From Chloroflexota bacterium (lineage in GTDB: Bacteria; Chloroflexota; Dehalococcoidia; Lucifugimonadales; UBA2985): 44,761 nt of DNA. Below are positions 1 through 8,366 of the stretch, piece after piece. Both the position numbers and the translations under genes were made by a program. The stretch lies in NCBI GenBank assembly GCA_027622595.1, contig JAQBZZ010000009.1, positions 1 through 44,761 on the forward strand. The letters are read 5' to 3'. Within the stretch, counting starts at the first letter, position 1. Each line of letters begins with the position of its first letter. The notes below the pieces were generated by a model. That model was not told where the DNA came from. It was given only the letters and a program-made list of their open reading frames with translations, and did no database searches.

Positions 1-1
1 A

Positions 2-352
2 AGACACAGCAGCATGATTCCACTTATCAAACCGGGCAGCACTGTTCAGACAAACGAGGCCACCTCTTTCCTAGCCATCTACAAATATCTTCCTAAAACA
101 AGAACATATTGGAGCGATGTGTGGCTGGGGGCGATAATTGCAGGTGCGCTGTTTGAGCTAACTAAGAGTGCATTCATCCTGTACCTGGACACCATTGCAA
201 GGTACGATCAACTCTATGGGAGCGTGGCGTCCATCATTATTCTGATGGTATGGACGTATATATCGGCACTCATTCTCATCGTGGGAGCGGAGTTCGCCTC
301 AGAGTACGGCAGGATGAAGCGCGGTACTCAACGCGGAGAGAACTCCGAATAG
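2..352 (+). CDS. YihY/BrkB-family inner membrane protein, C-terminal fragment
   Basis: The reading frame is open from the window edge, so the gene begins upstream and only about 117 C-terminal residues are visible; the family is usually near 300 residues. The segment has the family's typical ending: a W-S-D-V-W-x-G amphipathic entry, a helix with A-L-F-E-L-T-K, a tyrosine-rich turn (YDQLYGS) and a last helix ending in G-A-E-F. At least two membrane segments are visible. YihY/BrkB proteins were once called RNase BN, but that activity belongs to another protein, and their true function is unsettled. The ATG at 14 is probably internal rather than the start. Confidence 0.8.
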   Translation, partial: RHSSMIPLIKPGSTVQTNEATSFLAIYKYLPKTRTYWSDVWLGAIIAGALFELTKSAFILYLDTIARYDQLYGSVASIIILMVWTYISALILIVGAEFASEYGRMKRGTQRGENSE

Positions 353-577
353 GAAATCATTGGCAGATAAGGAGAGATTGATGAAGGGATTGCGAAAGGC
401 CTCCCGTTTGTGGAGGATGGTGCGCCATGAGAGCCCGGCCTGGAAGCTGTCCAGCACCAGGAACTCGAAGAGGCCACGGTCATCGTGCAGCGGCACGCCC
501 CACTCCTCGTCGTGGTAACGCGTCATCAGCGGGTCGTTCGTATCTCCAAAGCAGCGAATTATCTGGTCAGTTGTCAT
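299..577 (-). pseudogene. Truncated DNA-3-methyladenine glycosylase I (Tag) remnant
   Basis: The first 65 codons (577 down to about 383) match the N-terminus of Tag, the zinc-containing glycosylase that removes 3-methyladenine from DNA. They include Cys9 and His22, which correspond to the first two zinc ligands, the YHDEEWG block and the FQAGLSW block. After residue 65 the similarity stops and the frame runs 27 unrelated codons into the convergent YihY gene end. Intact Tag proteins are near 190 residues, and the second pair of zinc ligands lies in the missing C-terminal half, so the product should be inactive. An Asp replaces the usual substrate-binding Glu in the LVLD block, but some family members also have this. 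I read it as a gene broken by deletion. Confidence 0.75.
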
Positions 578-624
578 GGTAGGATTGTATCCTTTCCTTC
601 AGCTCTACCATTCATAGCCATCCC

Positions 625-1104
625 CTAGTCCCCCGCCCCCCCACGCTCCTCCCACAGACGCCCCACAGTCCTGCGGACGATGGACTGGCTGAACCCCCGT
701 CGCTGCAAATAACCCCACAGACGGCGTCGGAAGGTCGTGTAATCGGCGTCTGCCAGAGAGTTGGCGCGCAGCAGCCCGGCGTTGTAGGCGCTCTCCTCAT
801 CGTCCAGGGTATCCACCGTCGCCTGGGCCATCTCCTTGGCAACGCCCTTCTCCAGCAGCTCCCTCCGTATCAGGGCTGCGCTACGGGGCCTGTGGGAGGC
901 CCTGCTCTGGCTCCAAGCGATGGCAAAGGCCCTGTCGTCCACCAGGCCCTGCTCTTTCAGCCACTCTATGACCGACTCGGCGACCTGCTCATTGTACCTG
1001 CGTCTCAAGCGTCCCATGACCTCGAACTCGCTGCGGGGCCTATAGGAAAGGTATCGGAGGGCGAGCGAGGTCGCCCTTTCAAGTGTCTTCTCTTCGTCCA
1101 TCAT
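625..1104 (-). CDS. recX: Regulatory protein RecX
   Basis: This 159-residue protein has the length and helical repeat pattern of RecX, the RecA-binding modulator that caps or limits RecA filaments in the cytoplasm. Visible signatures are A-x-x-x-A-L-R-Y-L-x-x-R-P-R-S near residue 15, the G-L-V-D-D-R-A-F-A block near residue 53, and a repeat of similar helical units at the C-terminus (RRRLWGYLQRRGFS). Two adjacent ATG codons (1104 and 1101) could start it; neither has a strong ribosome binding site. It lies on the same strand as recA, but an MFS gene on the opposite strand separates them, so they are not in one operon. Confidence 0.88.
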   Translation of the reverse strand: MMDEEKTLERATSLALRYLSYRPRSEFEVMGRLRRRYNEQVAESVIEWLKEQGLVDDRAFAIAWSQSRASHRPRSAALIRRELLEKGVAKEMAQATVDTLDDEESAYNAGLLRANSLADADYTTFRRRLWGYLQRRGFSQSIVRRTVGRLWEERGGAGD

Positions 1105-1135
1105 GGGTTTTGTAAATTCTTTATTATTAAGAGCG

Positions 1136-1179
1136 AAAAATCACCAATGGTCGGTGATGACGATGTGTGCCCAATTATA
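1136..1179 (-). promoter_or_regulatory. Probable extended -10 promoter and small leader hairpin ahead of recX
   Basis: On the minus strand TGCTATAAT (consensus TATAAT at 1179-1174 with an extended TGn) lies about 70 bases upstream of recX. No good -35 box is at 17 bases, which fits an extended -10 promoter. Downstream a six-base inverted repeat, ATCACC/GGTGAT (1158-1153 and 1145-1140), is followed by five T residues. That is terminator-like but short and AT-ended, so an attenuator role is only a possibility. Confidence 0.4.
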
Positions 1180-1300
1180 GCACCACTATCCAACTGCTCT
1201 GTAAGTTGCCTGTTATGCAGGCATAACCATTGCAGCGAGCAATTCCTTGGAGTACTCTTGGTCCGACATTGAGTGAGGCTTTCTTCTGGTGAGGAAAATC

Positions 1301-2620
1301 ATGTTGAACTCGCTTCCATACGCTCTCAGGTTACAGCAGGTGTATTACGGGTGGTGGATTGTCTTCGCCTCCATGATAGTGCTGTCGGTCGGTGCCGGCA
1401 TTTACTGGCTTGGGTTCGGCGTGTTTTTCCTTCCGCTGGCGAATGAGTTTGCGACCAACCGTACCGTTCTTTCAGGAGTCATATCGATTTCTCAATTGGA
1501 GGGTGGGCTGTTGGGCCCCGTTGGCGGTTACCTAGTGGACCGGTTCGGCCCGCGACGCATAATGCTCTTTGGCGTGACAATTATGGGCTTTGGGTTCATA
1601 TGGATGAGCCTTGTCCAATCGTTAGTCATGTTCTATGTTGTCTACCTCCTCTTAATCTCCGTGGGAATGTCTCTCGGCGTCCGCGTCCCCGCCCTGGTGG
1701 CACCAACCAACTGGTTCGTGAGGAAGAGGGGTATTGCCCTTGGGATCTCCACCTCCGGAGTTGGCCTTGGGGGACTAATTGTTCCGCTGCTGGGCTGGCT
1801 CGTCATCAGCCTGGGATGGAGGCCCACGGCCGCTATTGCGGGGATACTCATCTGGGTTGTGGGACTTCCTTTGGCCGCCGTGATGCGCCATCGCCCGGAA
1901 CAGTACGGTCTGCTGCCCGATGGCCGGACCATAACACCGTCGCCGGAGCCTCAACAGCCGGATTCTCACGGGGGCGAAGAATTTCCGGCCTCAGTCGAAG
2001 GTGACGTGGAGGCAACGTACAGCATAGGAGAGGCACTGAGGACTCCCGTGTTCTGGCTTCTCTGCGTGGTCTTTGGGCTGCGTCAGCTCATCATCGGGGC
2101 AATTGGGCTGCACCAGGTCCCGTTCCTCATCGGCATCGGGATAAACCCCCAGATGGCCGCCACGGTGCTGGGCATGACCGCCGTGACCAGCATCCTGGGG
2201 CGGTTGGGTTTTGGATGGCTGGCAGACCGAATTCCGAAGCGGTTCGTCATGGCCATCACCATAGGTCTGGCAGCCGCGGGCTCGCTTATCCTGGCCTATG
2301 TGACGGTATGGTGGCAGTTGATCTTCTTCGTGCTGATCTACGGCATAGGGTGGGGTGGTGGTGCAACAACCATGTCCATCGTACGGGCCGAGTATTTTGG
2401 CCGAAGGGCGTTTGGCACCATCTCTGGAATGATGGACTTTGTGCAGATGTTCGGCCTTGTGCTGGGGCCGGTTTTCGCGGGGTTTGTGTACGACGTGACC
2501 GAAAGTTACTACCTGGCGTTCATGGTCTTTGCCGTTTCGGGAGCGATGGGAGCGCTTATTATGGTGTTCCTTCATCCTCCTCAGCAGTCAACAGCCGGGA
2601 GTGCGGTTGTGCACGATTAG
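1301..2620 (+). CDS. MFS transporter, oxalate/formate antiporter (OFA)-like family
   Basis: The 439-residue protein has about twelve hydrophobic segments in two halves joined by a polar loop near residues 205-240, as in the major facilitator superfamily. The YYGWW start of helix 1, the first-loop motif G-x-x-x-D-R-F-G-P-R-R near residue 80, and the RHRPEQYGLLPDG block just before the central loop are typical of OFA/monocarboxylate-porter-like proteins of environmental bacteria. It likely moves a small organic anion across the inner membrane; the substrate cannot be read from sequence. I chose ATG 1301 because AGGA sits six bases upstream; GTG 1289 is the alternative. A paralogue lies near the other end of the window (43291-44604). 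Confidence 0.85.
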   Translation: MLNSLPYALRLQQVYYGWWIVFASMIVLSVGAGIYWLGFGVFFLPLANEFATNRTVLSGVISISQLEGGLLGPVGGYLVDRFGPRRIMLFGVTIMGFGFIWMSLVQSLVMFYVVYLLLISVGMSLGVRVPALVAPTNWFVRKRGIALGISTSGVGLGGLIVPLLGWLVISLGWRPTAAIAGILIWVVGLPLAAVMRHRPEQYGLLPDGRTITPSPEPQQPDSHGGEEFPASVEGDVEATYSIGEALRTPVFWLLCVVFGLRQLIIGAIGLHQVPFLIGIGINPQMAATVLGMTAVTSILGRLGFGWLADRIPKRFVMAITIGLAAAGSLILAYVTVWWQLIFFVLIYGIGWGGGATTMSIVRAEYFGRRAFGTISGMMDFVQMFGLVLGPVFAGFVYDVTESYYLAFMVFAVSGAMGALIMVFLHPPQQSTAGSAVVHD

Positions 2621-2725
2621 AGAGATGGCCTCCCGCATACCCGCGAAGAAGGCTTCTTGATTTCACCGACGGCGAATACTGGCGCACCAGGATTGCAGCA
2701 CAGACCCCTGGACTGGAAGCTGTCG

Positions 2726-3775
2726 CTAGGCCTCTTCTGCTTCCTCTTCATCCTCATCTTCAACCACTGCCACTGCCAGAGGGGCACGGTGTGCCGCGGA
2801 GTCCCTGATCAGCCCTTCCACCTCTTTCGATAGCTCCTGGTGCTGGACAAGGTACTCTTTGGCGGCCTCCCGTCCCTGGCCCAGGCGTACCTCGCCGTAG
2901 GAGTAGAAAGAGCCGGACTTCTTGATGGTGCCGTCGACGGTGCCGAGGTCCAGGATATCGCCTTCCTTGCTGATGCCGTGGTTGAACATGATGTCGAACT
3001 CGGCAAGACGGAAGGGAGGGGCCACCTTGTTCTTCACGATCCTGGCCTTGATCCTGGTGCCGACAACCTCGGTGCCGTGCTTGATGGAGTCCACACGGCG
3101 CAGGTCAATGCGCACGGAGCTGTAGAACTTCAGCGCCCGCCCGCCGGGAGTGACCTCCGGATTGCCGAAGACCACGCCTATCTTCTCTCGAAGCTGGTTT
3201 ATGAAGATGACGACGGCGTGGGAGCGGTTGATGGCAGAGGACAGCTTGCGCAGCCCCTGGGACATGAGTCGGGCCTGAAGCCCCATGTGGGAATCACCCA
3301 TATCGCCTTCAAGCTCTGCCCTGGGGACCATAGCGGCCACGCTGTCGATGACGACCACGTCGACGGCGCCGCTTCTGACCAGGTACTCGGCGATTTCCAG
3401 GGCCTGCTCGGCGGTATCTGGCTGAGAGACAAGGAGCTCATCCAGGTTCACTCCCAGGTTGCTGGCGTAGGCGGGGTCAAGAGCGTTCTCGGTGTCGATA
3501 TAGGCCGCGGTTCCACCCATCTTTTGGGCTTGCGCCATTATGTGATGGGCCAGGGTAGACTTCCCCGCAGACTCGGATCCAAAGATCTCGGTAACCCTTC
3601 CGCGGGGCACTCCGCCGATCCCCAAAGCCATATCCAGCGAGAGTGACCCCGTTGGGATGGCCTCTACTGCAAGCCGCTGGCCAGCCTCCCCCAGCCTCAT
3701 GATGCTCCCCTTGCCCACCTGCCGCTCTATCTGGCTCAGGGCTAGCTCCAGAGCCTTCTGCCTTTCCGTGGTCAT
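2726..3775 (-). CDS. recA: Recombinase RecA
   Basis: RecA forms ATP-dependent filaments on single-stranded DNA for strand exchange and the SOS response. The 349-residue length is normal (E. coli 353). Walker A is GSESAGKS at residues 66-73. The [20 protein letters not shown] region, the [16 protein letters not shown] loop 2 region and an acidic C-terminal tail ([11 protein letters not shown]) are all present. The frame is open for 21 more codons upstream, but I place the start at ATG 3775: GGAGG is eight bases before it, and a promoter overlaps the longer start. The gene is transcribed divergently from the metalloprotease at 3913. Confidence 0.97.
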   Translation of the reverse strand: MTTERQKALELALSQIERQVGKGSIMRLGEAGQRLAVEAIPTGSLSLDMALGIGGVPRGRVTEIFGSESAGKSTLAHHIMAQAQKMGGTAAYIDTENALDPAYASNLGVNLDELLVSQPDTAEQALEIAEYLVRSGAVDVVVIDSVAAMVPRAELEGDMGDSHMGLQARLMSQGLRKLSSAINRSHAVVIFINQLREKIGVVFGNPEVTPGGRALKFYSSVRIDLRRVDSIKHGTEVVGTRIKARIVKNKVAPPFRLAEFDIMFNHGISKEGDILDLGTVDGTIKKSGSFYSYGEVRLGQGREAAKEYLVQHQELSKEVEGLIRDSAAHRAPLAVAVVEDEDEEEAEEA

Positions 3776-3809
3776 ACGACCCTCCAGTTCACCCTTATGA
3801 CTTGGCAGA

Positions 3810-3838
3810 ATGATAGCATGGGGTAGATGTATGGACAA
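3810..3838 (-). promoter_or_regulatory. recA promoter
   Basis: On the minus strand TTGTCC (3838-3833) and TATCAT (3815-3810) are separated by 17 bases, a good sigma-70 type promoter, giving a transcript start about 30 bases before the recA ATG at 3775. No GAAC-N4-GTTC type LexA box is evident beside it. Confidence 0.6.
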
Positions 3839-3912
3839 GGTAGCTTTTTCAGTCGATACTTAATCAAGACCAGGTATTCTGACTCGATATCCTCTGGCAA
3901 ATCCCAACCGTT

Positions 3913-5916
3913 ATGCGCAAGTTCTCAGTGATACTATTGATGTTGGCAGTGCTGTACCTAGTGGTACGCTGCACACCGGCCCCACAGCCGTCACCTACCC
4001 ACGTGTCAGCACCAACGGCTCCCTCTACGCCGAAGCCAACGCCATCGCCAACTGGTGTGCTTGTACCAACGGTCTCTCCCTCGGCCAGCACTACTCCCGC
4101 GTCCTCACCAACCGCGCCGCTTCCACCTACTCTCACCCCGGCTGCGACGCCTACTGCCGCTTCAGTCACGTCATACCTCATCGATGCCCCGGATAGAGAC
4201 CTGTACTCCTTGATTCGGCGCTTCCAACCCGACCTGGAACAGCCGATATCACGGGTGGTGAATCGGGACCCTGTCAGCTATGAAGTGGGCCGTCAGGACG
4301 TTTTCTGGGTGGCTGATCTGGTGGACAGGAAGATGTACGAGGTGGAAGCCGAGTTGCTCTTTGTCAGTGAGCACGCCTACTGGTACTTCAAGGATGGGTA
4401 TGACCCTCCAGAGCAAGCCCTTCGGGCCGCCGCACAGACCTTTGAAGAGACAATTTATCCTGTGGTGACAGCAGCCTTCGGCAGTGAGTGGTCTCCCGGG
4501 GTGGACAACGACCCCCGCATGACCATCCTTCATTCTCCCCTTCGTGGTGTGGCAGGATACTACAGCGCCTCCGACGAATACCCCAAAGCGGTCTATCCCT
4601 TTAGCAACGAGCGAGAGATCATCTACATGAACACCAGCAGCTTCGTTGGCTCGCCTGCCTATCTGGGAACCCTGGCCCATGAGCTGCAACACGCGGTCCA
4701 CTGGGCGGGCGATCCTGGGGAGGAGACGTGGGTCAATGAAGGACTCTCGGAGGTGGCCAATGGCCTGGCCGGCTATGGGCTCAGCTTCATAGACTATTTC
4801 ATCGAATCCCCGGCCACTCCCCTGACAACCTGGGCTTCAGGCAGGGACTCCGCTCTGCCTCATTACGGCGCGGCTTCCCTCTTCATGGAGTACCTTGCCC
4901 AGCACTATGGAGGCCACGATAGCCTGAGCAAACTCGTGGCGCAGCCGGAGGATGGAATAGAGGGGGTGACTGCCTATCTACACTCCCTGGGATATGAGGC
5001 GACGTTTCAAGAGGTTTTCCAGGACTGGCTGGTGGCTAACTACCTGGATTCCCGGGAGGTCGGCAACAACTTCTACGAAGGGCTGAACGTAGGCGTTAGA
5101 CCATCAAAGACGATGAGTGAGTACGGCCAGCACAGCGGCGCCGTGCCCCAGTACGCAGGAGAGTACGTAGAGGTGCGATTGAAGGAAGGTGACGCCCTGG
5201 TGTCTTTCCAGGGGCAGCAGGATACTCCTCTGCTGCCTACCTCAGCGCATAGCGGCAGCTATTGCTGGTGGGGGAACCGGGGAGACTCCATCGATTCGTC
5301 GCTGACCAGGAGCTTCGATCTCTCGCGGGTCTCTCAAGCCACGCTGAACTTCTGGTCATGGTACTCCATAGAGGAGTCGTGGGACTACGCCTACGTGGAG
5401 GTATCCTCCGACGGCGGAGAGTCCTGGAATATCCTGGAGGGTGGTCTGGCCTCTCCGCAGAACTCCCTTGGCCTCGGCTTCGGGGCAGGCTACACGGGCC
5501 AAAGCAAGGGATGGCAGGAGGACTCCGTGGACCTGACTCCGTACGCGGGGATGGAGGTCCTTCTGCGCTTTGAATACGTGACAGACGCCGCCCTCAACGA
5601 GGACGGCATCTGCATAGACGACATCTCTATCCCCGAGATTGACTACTCCGACGACGCGGAGAGCGACGGTCTGTGGGAGGCCCTTGGATTTATCCGCACG
5701 GACAACCGTGTGCCACAGGACTACCTTGTCCAGGTCATAGAAATGGGGGCTGAGATTACCGTTCGGAACATGCCACTGACACAGGACTTAACTGGGAACC
5801 TGATACTCAGGGGGTTTGGGGCCGGACTTGAGCGGGCGATTGTGATAGTCGCGCCCATCGCCCCAAAGACCACTCAACCGTCGTCCTACGTGCTATCTGT
5901 AGGGCCAGTACCCTAG
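3913..5916 (+). CDS. Secreted or anchored HExxH metalloprotease with C-terminal immune inhibitor A/MAM-like domain
   Basis: The 667-residue protein starts with a hydrophobic export segment (residues 4-19) ending at Cys20; the Arg before this Cys is not a canonical lipobox, so lipidation is uncertain. A Pro/Ser/Thr-rich linker spans about residues 21-85, as in wall- or surface-spanning proteins. The catalytic domain carries HELQH at 256-260 followed by N-E-G-L-S-E at 275-280, the gluzincin arrangement (two His, one downstream Glu) seen in M30-like peptidases. Residues about 430-600 form a beta-rich domain (FWSWYSIEESWDYAYVEVSSDGGESW) like the MAM-type domain of immune inhibitor A proteases. 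It probably degrades extracellular protein. Its stop codon shares one base with the start of the following regulator. Confidence 0.8.
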   Translation: MRKFSVILLMLAVLYLVVRCTPAPQPSPTHVSAPTAPSTPKPTPSPTGVLVPTVSPSASTTPASSPTAPLPPTLTPAATPTAASVTSYLIDAPDRDLYSLIRRFQPDLEQPISRVVNRDPVSYEVGRQDVFWVADLVDRKMYEVEAELLFVSEHAYWYFKDGYDPPEQALRAAAQTFEETIYPVVTAAFGSEWSPGVDNDPRMTILHSPLRGVAGYYSASDEYPKAVYPFSNEREIIYMNTSSFVGSPAYLGTLAHELQHAVHWAGDPGEETWVNEGLSEVANGLAGYGLSFIDYFIESPATPLTTWASGRDSALPHYGAASLFMEYLAQHYGGHDSLSKLVAQPEDGIEGVTAYLHSLGYEATFQEVFQDWLVANYLDSREVGNNFYEGLNVGVRPSKTMSEYGQHSGAVPQYAGEYVEVRLKEGDALVSFQGQQDTPLLPTSAHSGSYCWWGNRGDSIDSSLTRSFDLSRVSQATLNFWSWYSIEESWDYAYVEVSSDGGESWNILEGGLASPQNSLGLGFGAGYTGQSKGWQEDSVDLTPYAGMEVLLRFEYVTDAALNEDGICIDDISIPEIDYSDDAESDGLWEALGFIRTDNRVPQDYLVQVIEMGAEITVRNMPLTQDLTGNLILRGFGAGLERAIVIVAPIAPKTTQPSSYVLSVGPVP

Positions 5917-6542
5917 TGGACGACCTGAGGGTGCTGATAGTGGCAGCAGACCCTCTGGCCAGAGCGGGGCTGACAGCGCTGCTGTCCAGCCAGCCCGGTT
6001 GCACTGTCGTGGGCCAGGTTGCCGACGATGCTGACTTGACCGCCGATCTGGAAACGTTTCGCCCCGACGTTGTGCTTTGGGACCTGGGATTTGATACAAC
6101 GGCAGCCCTGGAAAACCTGTCGGATATGCCTGAGGGCAGCCCGCCCCTGGTGGCCCTGCTACCCGATGAGAGTCACGCCAGTGAGGTCTGGACCGCAGGG
6201 GCGCTGGGCCTGTTGTTCCGGAATGCGGACGCCGCAAGCCTGATTGCGGCCCTTGGAGCCGTGGCCTCCGGAATAGTGGCCGTAGACCCTCAGCTAGCCT
6301 CTTCCATGATGACCGCCAGAGTCACCCCATTACCGCCAACGGCAGGGGGCCTGACCCCCAGGGAAGCGGAGGTGTTGACGCTGATGGCAGAGGGCCTCCC
6401 AAACAAATCCATCGCTCTCCAGCTTGGCATCAGCGACCATACCGTCAAGTTCCACGTCAACTCCATCCTGGGTAAGCTGAACGCTCAGAGTCGTACTGAG
6501 GCCGTCATGCAGGCCACCCGCCTTGGCTATATCCTCCTCTAG
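5916..6542 (+). CDS. LuxR/NarL-family response regulator with degenerate receiver
   Basis: The start is GTG at 5916, overlapping the upstream stop codon by one base, which implies translational coupling with the metalloprotease. Residues 1-120 form a receiver-like domain with the expected phosphoacceptor position at Asp56 (VVLWDLGFD). The usual N-terminal acidic pair is reduced to one Asp (AADP, residues 10-13), and the conserved lysine of the GYLLK block is replaced (GLLFRN). Residues about 145-190 are a clear LuxR helix-turn-helix (LTPREAEVLTLMAEGLPNKSIA, then ISDHTVKFHV). It likely binds DNA as a dimer. Phosphorylation by a histidine kinase is doubtful, and no kinase gene is nearby. Confidence 0.88.
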   Translation: MDDLRVLIVAADPLARAGLTALLSSQPGCTVVGQVADDADLTADLETFRPDVVLWDLGFDTTAALENLSDMPEGSPPLVALLPDESHASEVWTAGALGLLFRNADAASLIAALGAVASGIVAVDPQLASSMMTARVTPLPPTAGGLTPREAEVLTLMAEGLPNKSIALQLGISDHTVKFHVNSILGKLNAQSRTEAVMQATRLGYILL

Positions 6543-6607
6543 CAGGGCGTGCCATGCACCCACATTCAACTGCTGTTACATGTTACATTGGTCGAACCAT
6601 CCTTTCC

Positions 6608-6669
6608 GTAGGGGGCAGGTTTGAAACCCACCCCTACTAGTGCTCTGCACATACAACCTGCCCGTTTTT
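6608..6669 (+). terminator. Intrinsic terminator with a competing upstream hairpin
   Basis: GGGCAGGTT (6613-6621) is perfectly complementary to AACCTGCCC (6655-6663), followed by GTTTTT (6664-6669), so it makes a 9-bp terminator stem. Its long loop contains a small GTGC/GCAC hairpin (6640-6650). The left arm can instead pair inside a shorter hairpin, GTAGGGG with CCCCTAC (6608-6637) with GGTTT/AAACC inside. The simplest reading is termination of the protease-luxR unit 70 bases upstream; an attenuator for the downstream protease gene is possible. Confidence 0.6.
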
Positions 6670-6790
6670 CCAGGTCGCACCCTGGCCACATGGGCGATGT
6701 ACGGGCCATTCCACACAGGTAAAGTAGAGCTACGGGTAGGAAGACCCCAATTTAACAACCAATGGTAATTCGGTAATAGGGAGGTAAAAC

Positions 6791-7687
6791 ATGGCAGACA
6801 CTTTGTCGAAACTATCAAACGAGCTGGCTTCGTCGGTGGAGGCCGCAGGCCCCGGCGTTGTTCGTGTGGAAGCACGGCCTCGACTGCCCGCAAGCGGCGT
6901 TGTCTGGTCGGCCGAGGGCGTCATCGTCACGGCCCACCACGTGGTGGAGCGGGACGACAACATTAGGGTCGGTCTGGCGGGCGGGGAGACCGTCGCCGCA
7001 ACCCTGGTCGGCCGCGACCCGACCACTGACCTGGCGGTGCTGCGTATCCAGGCTCAAGACCTGACGCCTCCCTCCTGGTCTGAAGCCGATGCCTTACGAG
7101 TGGGGCATCTTGTACTGGCCCTGGGGCGGCCAGGCCGAACCGTCCTGGCAACCCTTGGCATCGTGAGCGCACTGGGCGAAAGCTGGCGCACTCCCACGGG
7201 CGGCCGTTTGGACCACTATCTACAGCCCGACGTGGCCATGTATCCAGGCTTCTCGGGAGGGCCTTTGATGGATGCAGAGGGCAACTTCGTTGGACTCAAC
7301 ACCACAGCGCTGCGGCGGGGATCGCCTGTGACGATAACGGCTTCCACAATACGCAGGGTGGTGGAGACGCTACTGGCCCACGGACGCGTGCAGCGGGGAT
7401 ACCTGGGAGTGGCCGTTCAGCCGGCCCGGTTGCCTGAGTCTCTGGTAGAGCAAACCGGCCAGGAGACGGGCCTGTTGGTGGTGTCCGTGGAGTCTGCCAG
7501 CCCCGGAGAAAAGAGCGGCCTATTCCTTGGCGACACCCTCATTTCCATCGACGGACAACCGCTGCGTTACCCAGACGACCTGGTGTCCCAGTTGAGCGGC
7601 GAGCGTATCGGCACAGAGGCGGCAATACGCCTGGTGAGGGGCGGGCAAATTCAGGAAATAAGCGTAGCCATTGGAGAGCGCTCATAG
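6791..7687 (+). CDS. HtrA/Deg-like serine protease with one PDZ domain, no signal peptide
   Basis: The 298-residue protein is an S1C (DegP/HtrA-like) trypsin-fold protease with a triad at His50 (TAHHVV), Asp80 (TTDLAVL) and Ser155 (GFSGGPL). A single PDZ domain covers about residues 203-295 (GYLGVAVQ, then SPGEKSGLFLGDTLISIDGQPL). HtrA proteins usually have an N-terminal signal or membrane anchor; here the protease fold starts almost at the first residue and no hydrophobic segment is visible, so the enzyme seems cytoplasmic. The ribosome binding site is GGGAGG, seven bases before the ATG. A shorter relative follows after 61 bases, so the two are probably co-transcribed. Confidence 0.88.
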   Translation: MADTLSKLSNELASSVEAAGPGVVRVEARPRLPASGVVWSAEGVIVTAHHVVERDDNIRVGLAGGETVAATLVGRDPTTDLAVLRIQAQDLTPPSWSEADALRVGHLVLALGRPGRTVLATLGIVSALGESWRTPTGGRLDHYLQPDVAMYPGFSGGPLMDAEGNFVGLNTTALRRGSPVTITASTIRRVVETLLAHGRVQRGYLGVAVQPARLPESLVEQTGQETGLLVVSVESASPGEKSGLFLGDTLISIDGQPLRYPDDLVSQLSGERIGTEAAIRLVRGGQIQEISVAIGERS

Positions 7688-7748
7688 TGTTCAAGGGGAA
7701 GCAATTATGTAAAGCTCTGTTATAGAACGGTCGCAAGAAGAGGTCGCC

Positions 7749-8348
7749 ATGCCCTCGGTGGCCCATCAATTGAACATAGAGATGGCGGGTATGGCGGAGA
7801 GCGCAGGACGCGCCCTGGTGGAGGTGCGCCTCGGCGGGCGCAGGGGCGGCGCGGGCGCGGGGATCATCTGGCATTCCGAAGGACTCATCATCACGAACGC
7901 CCACGTCGCCTCAAGCGGTTCCCTGCGGGTAACGCTGCCCGGGGGAGCCACGCTGCCAGCCCGACTCCTGGCCCGTGACAAGGAGCGAGACCTGGCGGCG
8001 CTGATGGTGGAGGCAACGGGCCTGCCCACCATCGAGATAGGGAACTCCAGGGACCTTCAGCCCGGACAGTTGGTGCTGGCCATGGGCCACCCGTGGGGTG
8101 TAAAGGGAGCCGCCACCGCGGGCGTGGTCATAGACGTGGGGTCGGAGTGGCCGGAGATACCAGGGCCGACGAAGGAGTGGATTGGGGTAAGCCTGAGGCT
8201 GAGGCCGGGGCATTCGGGAGGGCCCTTGATAGATGCGAACCATCGCTTGGTGGGCATCAACACCCTTATGGCCGGGCCGGAGGTCGGCATGGCCGTTCCC
8301 GTGCACGTGGTCAAGGCGTTCCTCAGCGAGATGCTGGCTGTCCAGTAA
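7749..8348 (+). CDS. Short HtrA-like serine protease, no PDZ, no signal peptide
   Basis: This 199-residue S1C protease keeps the full triad: His52 (TNAHVA), Asp81 (ERDLAAL) and Ser156 (GHSGGPL). It ends directly after the protease fold (MAVPVHVVKAFLSEML), with no PDZ domain. Like its upstream neighbour it has no signal peptide or membrane segment. The two proteins are clearly related but diverged, so a tandem duplication with loss or gain of PDZ is likely. A role in cytoplasmic protein quality control, or as a partner of the PDZ-bearing enzyme, is an inference. Initiation is at ATG 7749. Confidence 0.85.
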   Translation: MPSVAHQLNIEMAGMAESAGRALVEVRLGGRRGGAGAGIIWHSEGLIITNAHVASSGSLRVTLPGGATLPARLLARDKERDLAALMVEATGLPTIEIGNSRDLQPGQLVLAMGHPWGVKGAATAGVVIDVGSEWPEIPGPTKEWIGVSLRLRPGHSGGPLIDANHRLVGINTLMAGPEVGMAVPVHVVKAFLSEMLAVQ

Positions 8349-8366
8349 GGGGTTTTCTAAAACAGA

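Noticed and set aside
2840-3646. Long open frame (268 codons) antisense to recA
   Set aside because: It mirrors the codon structure of recA, has no domain sense and no separate promoter; recA is certain.
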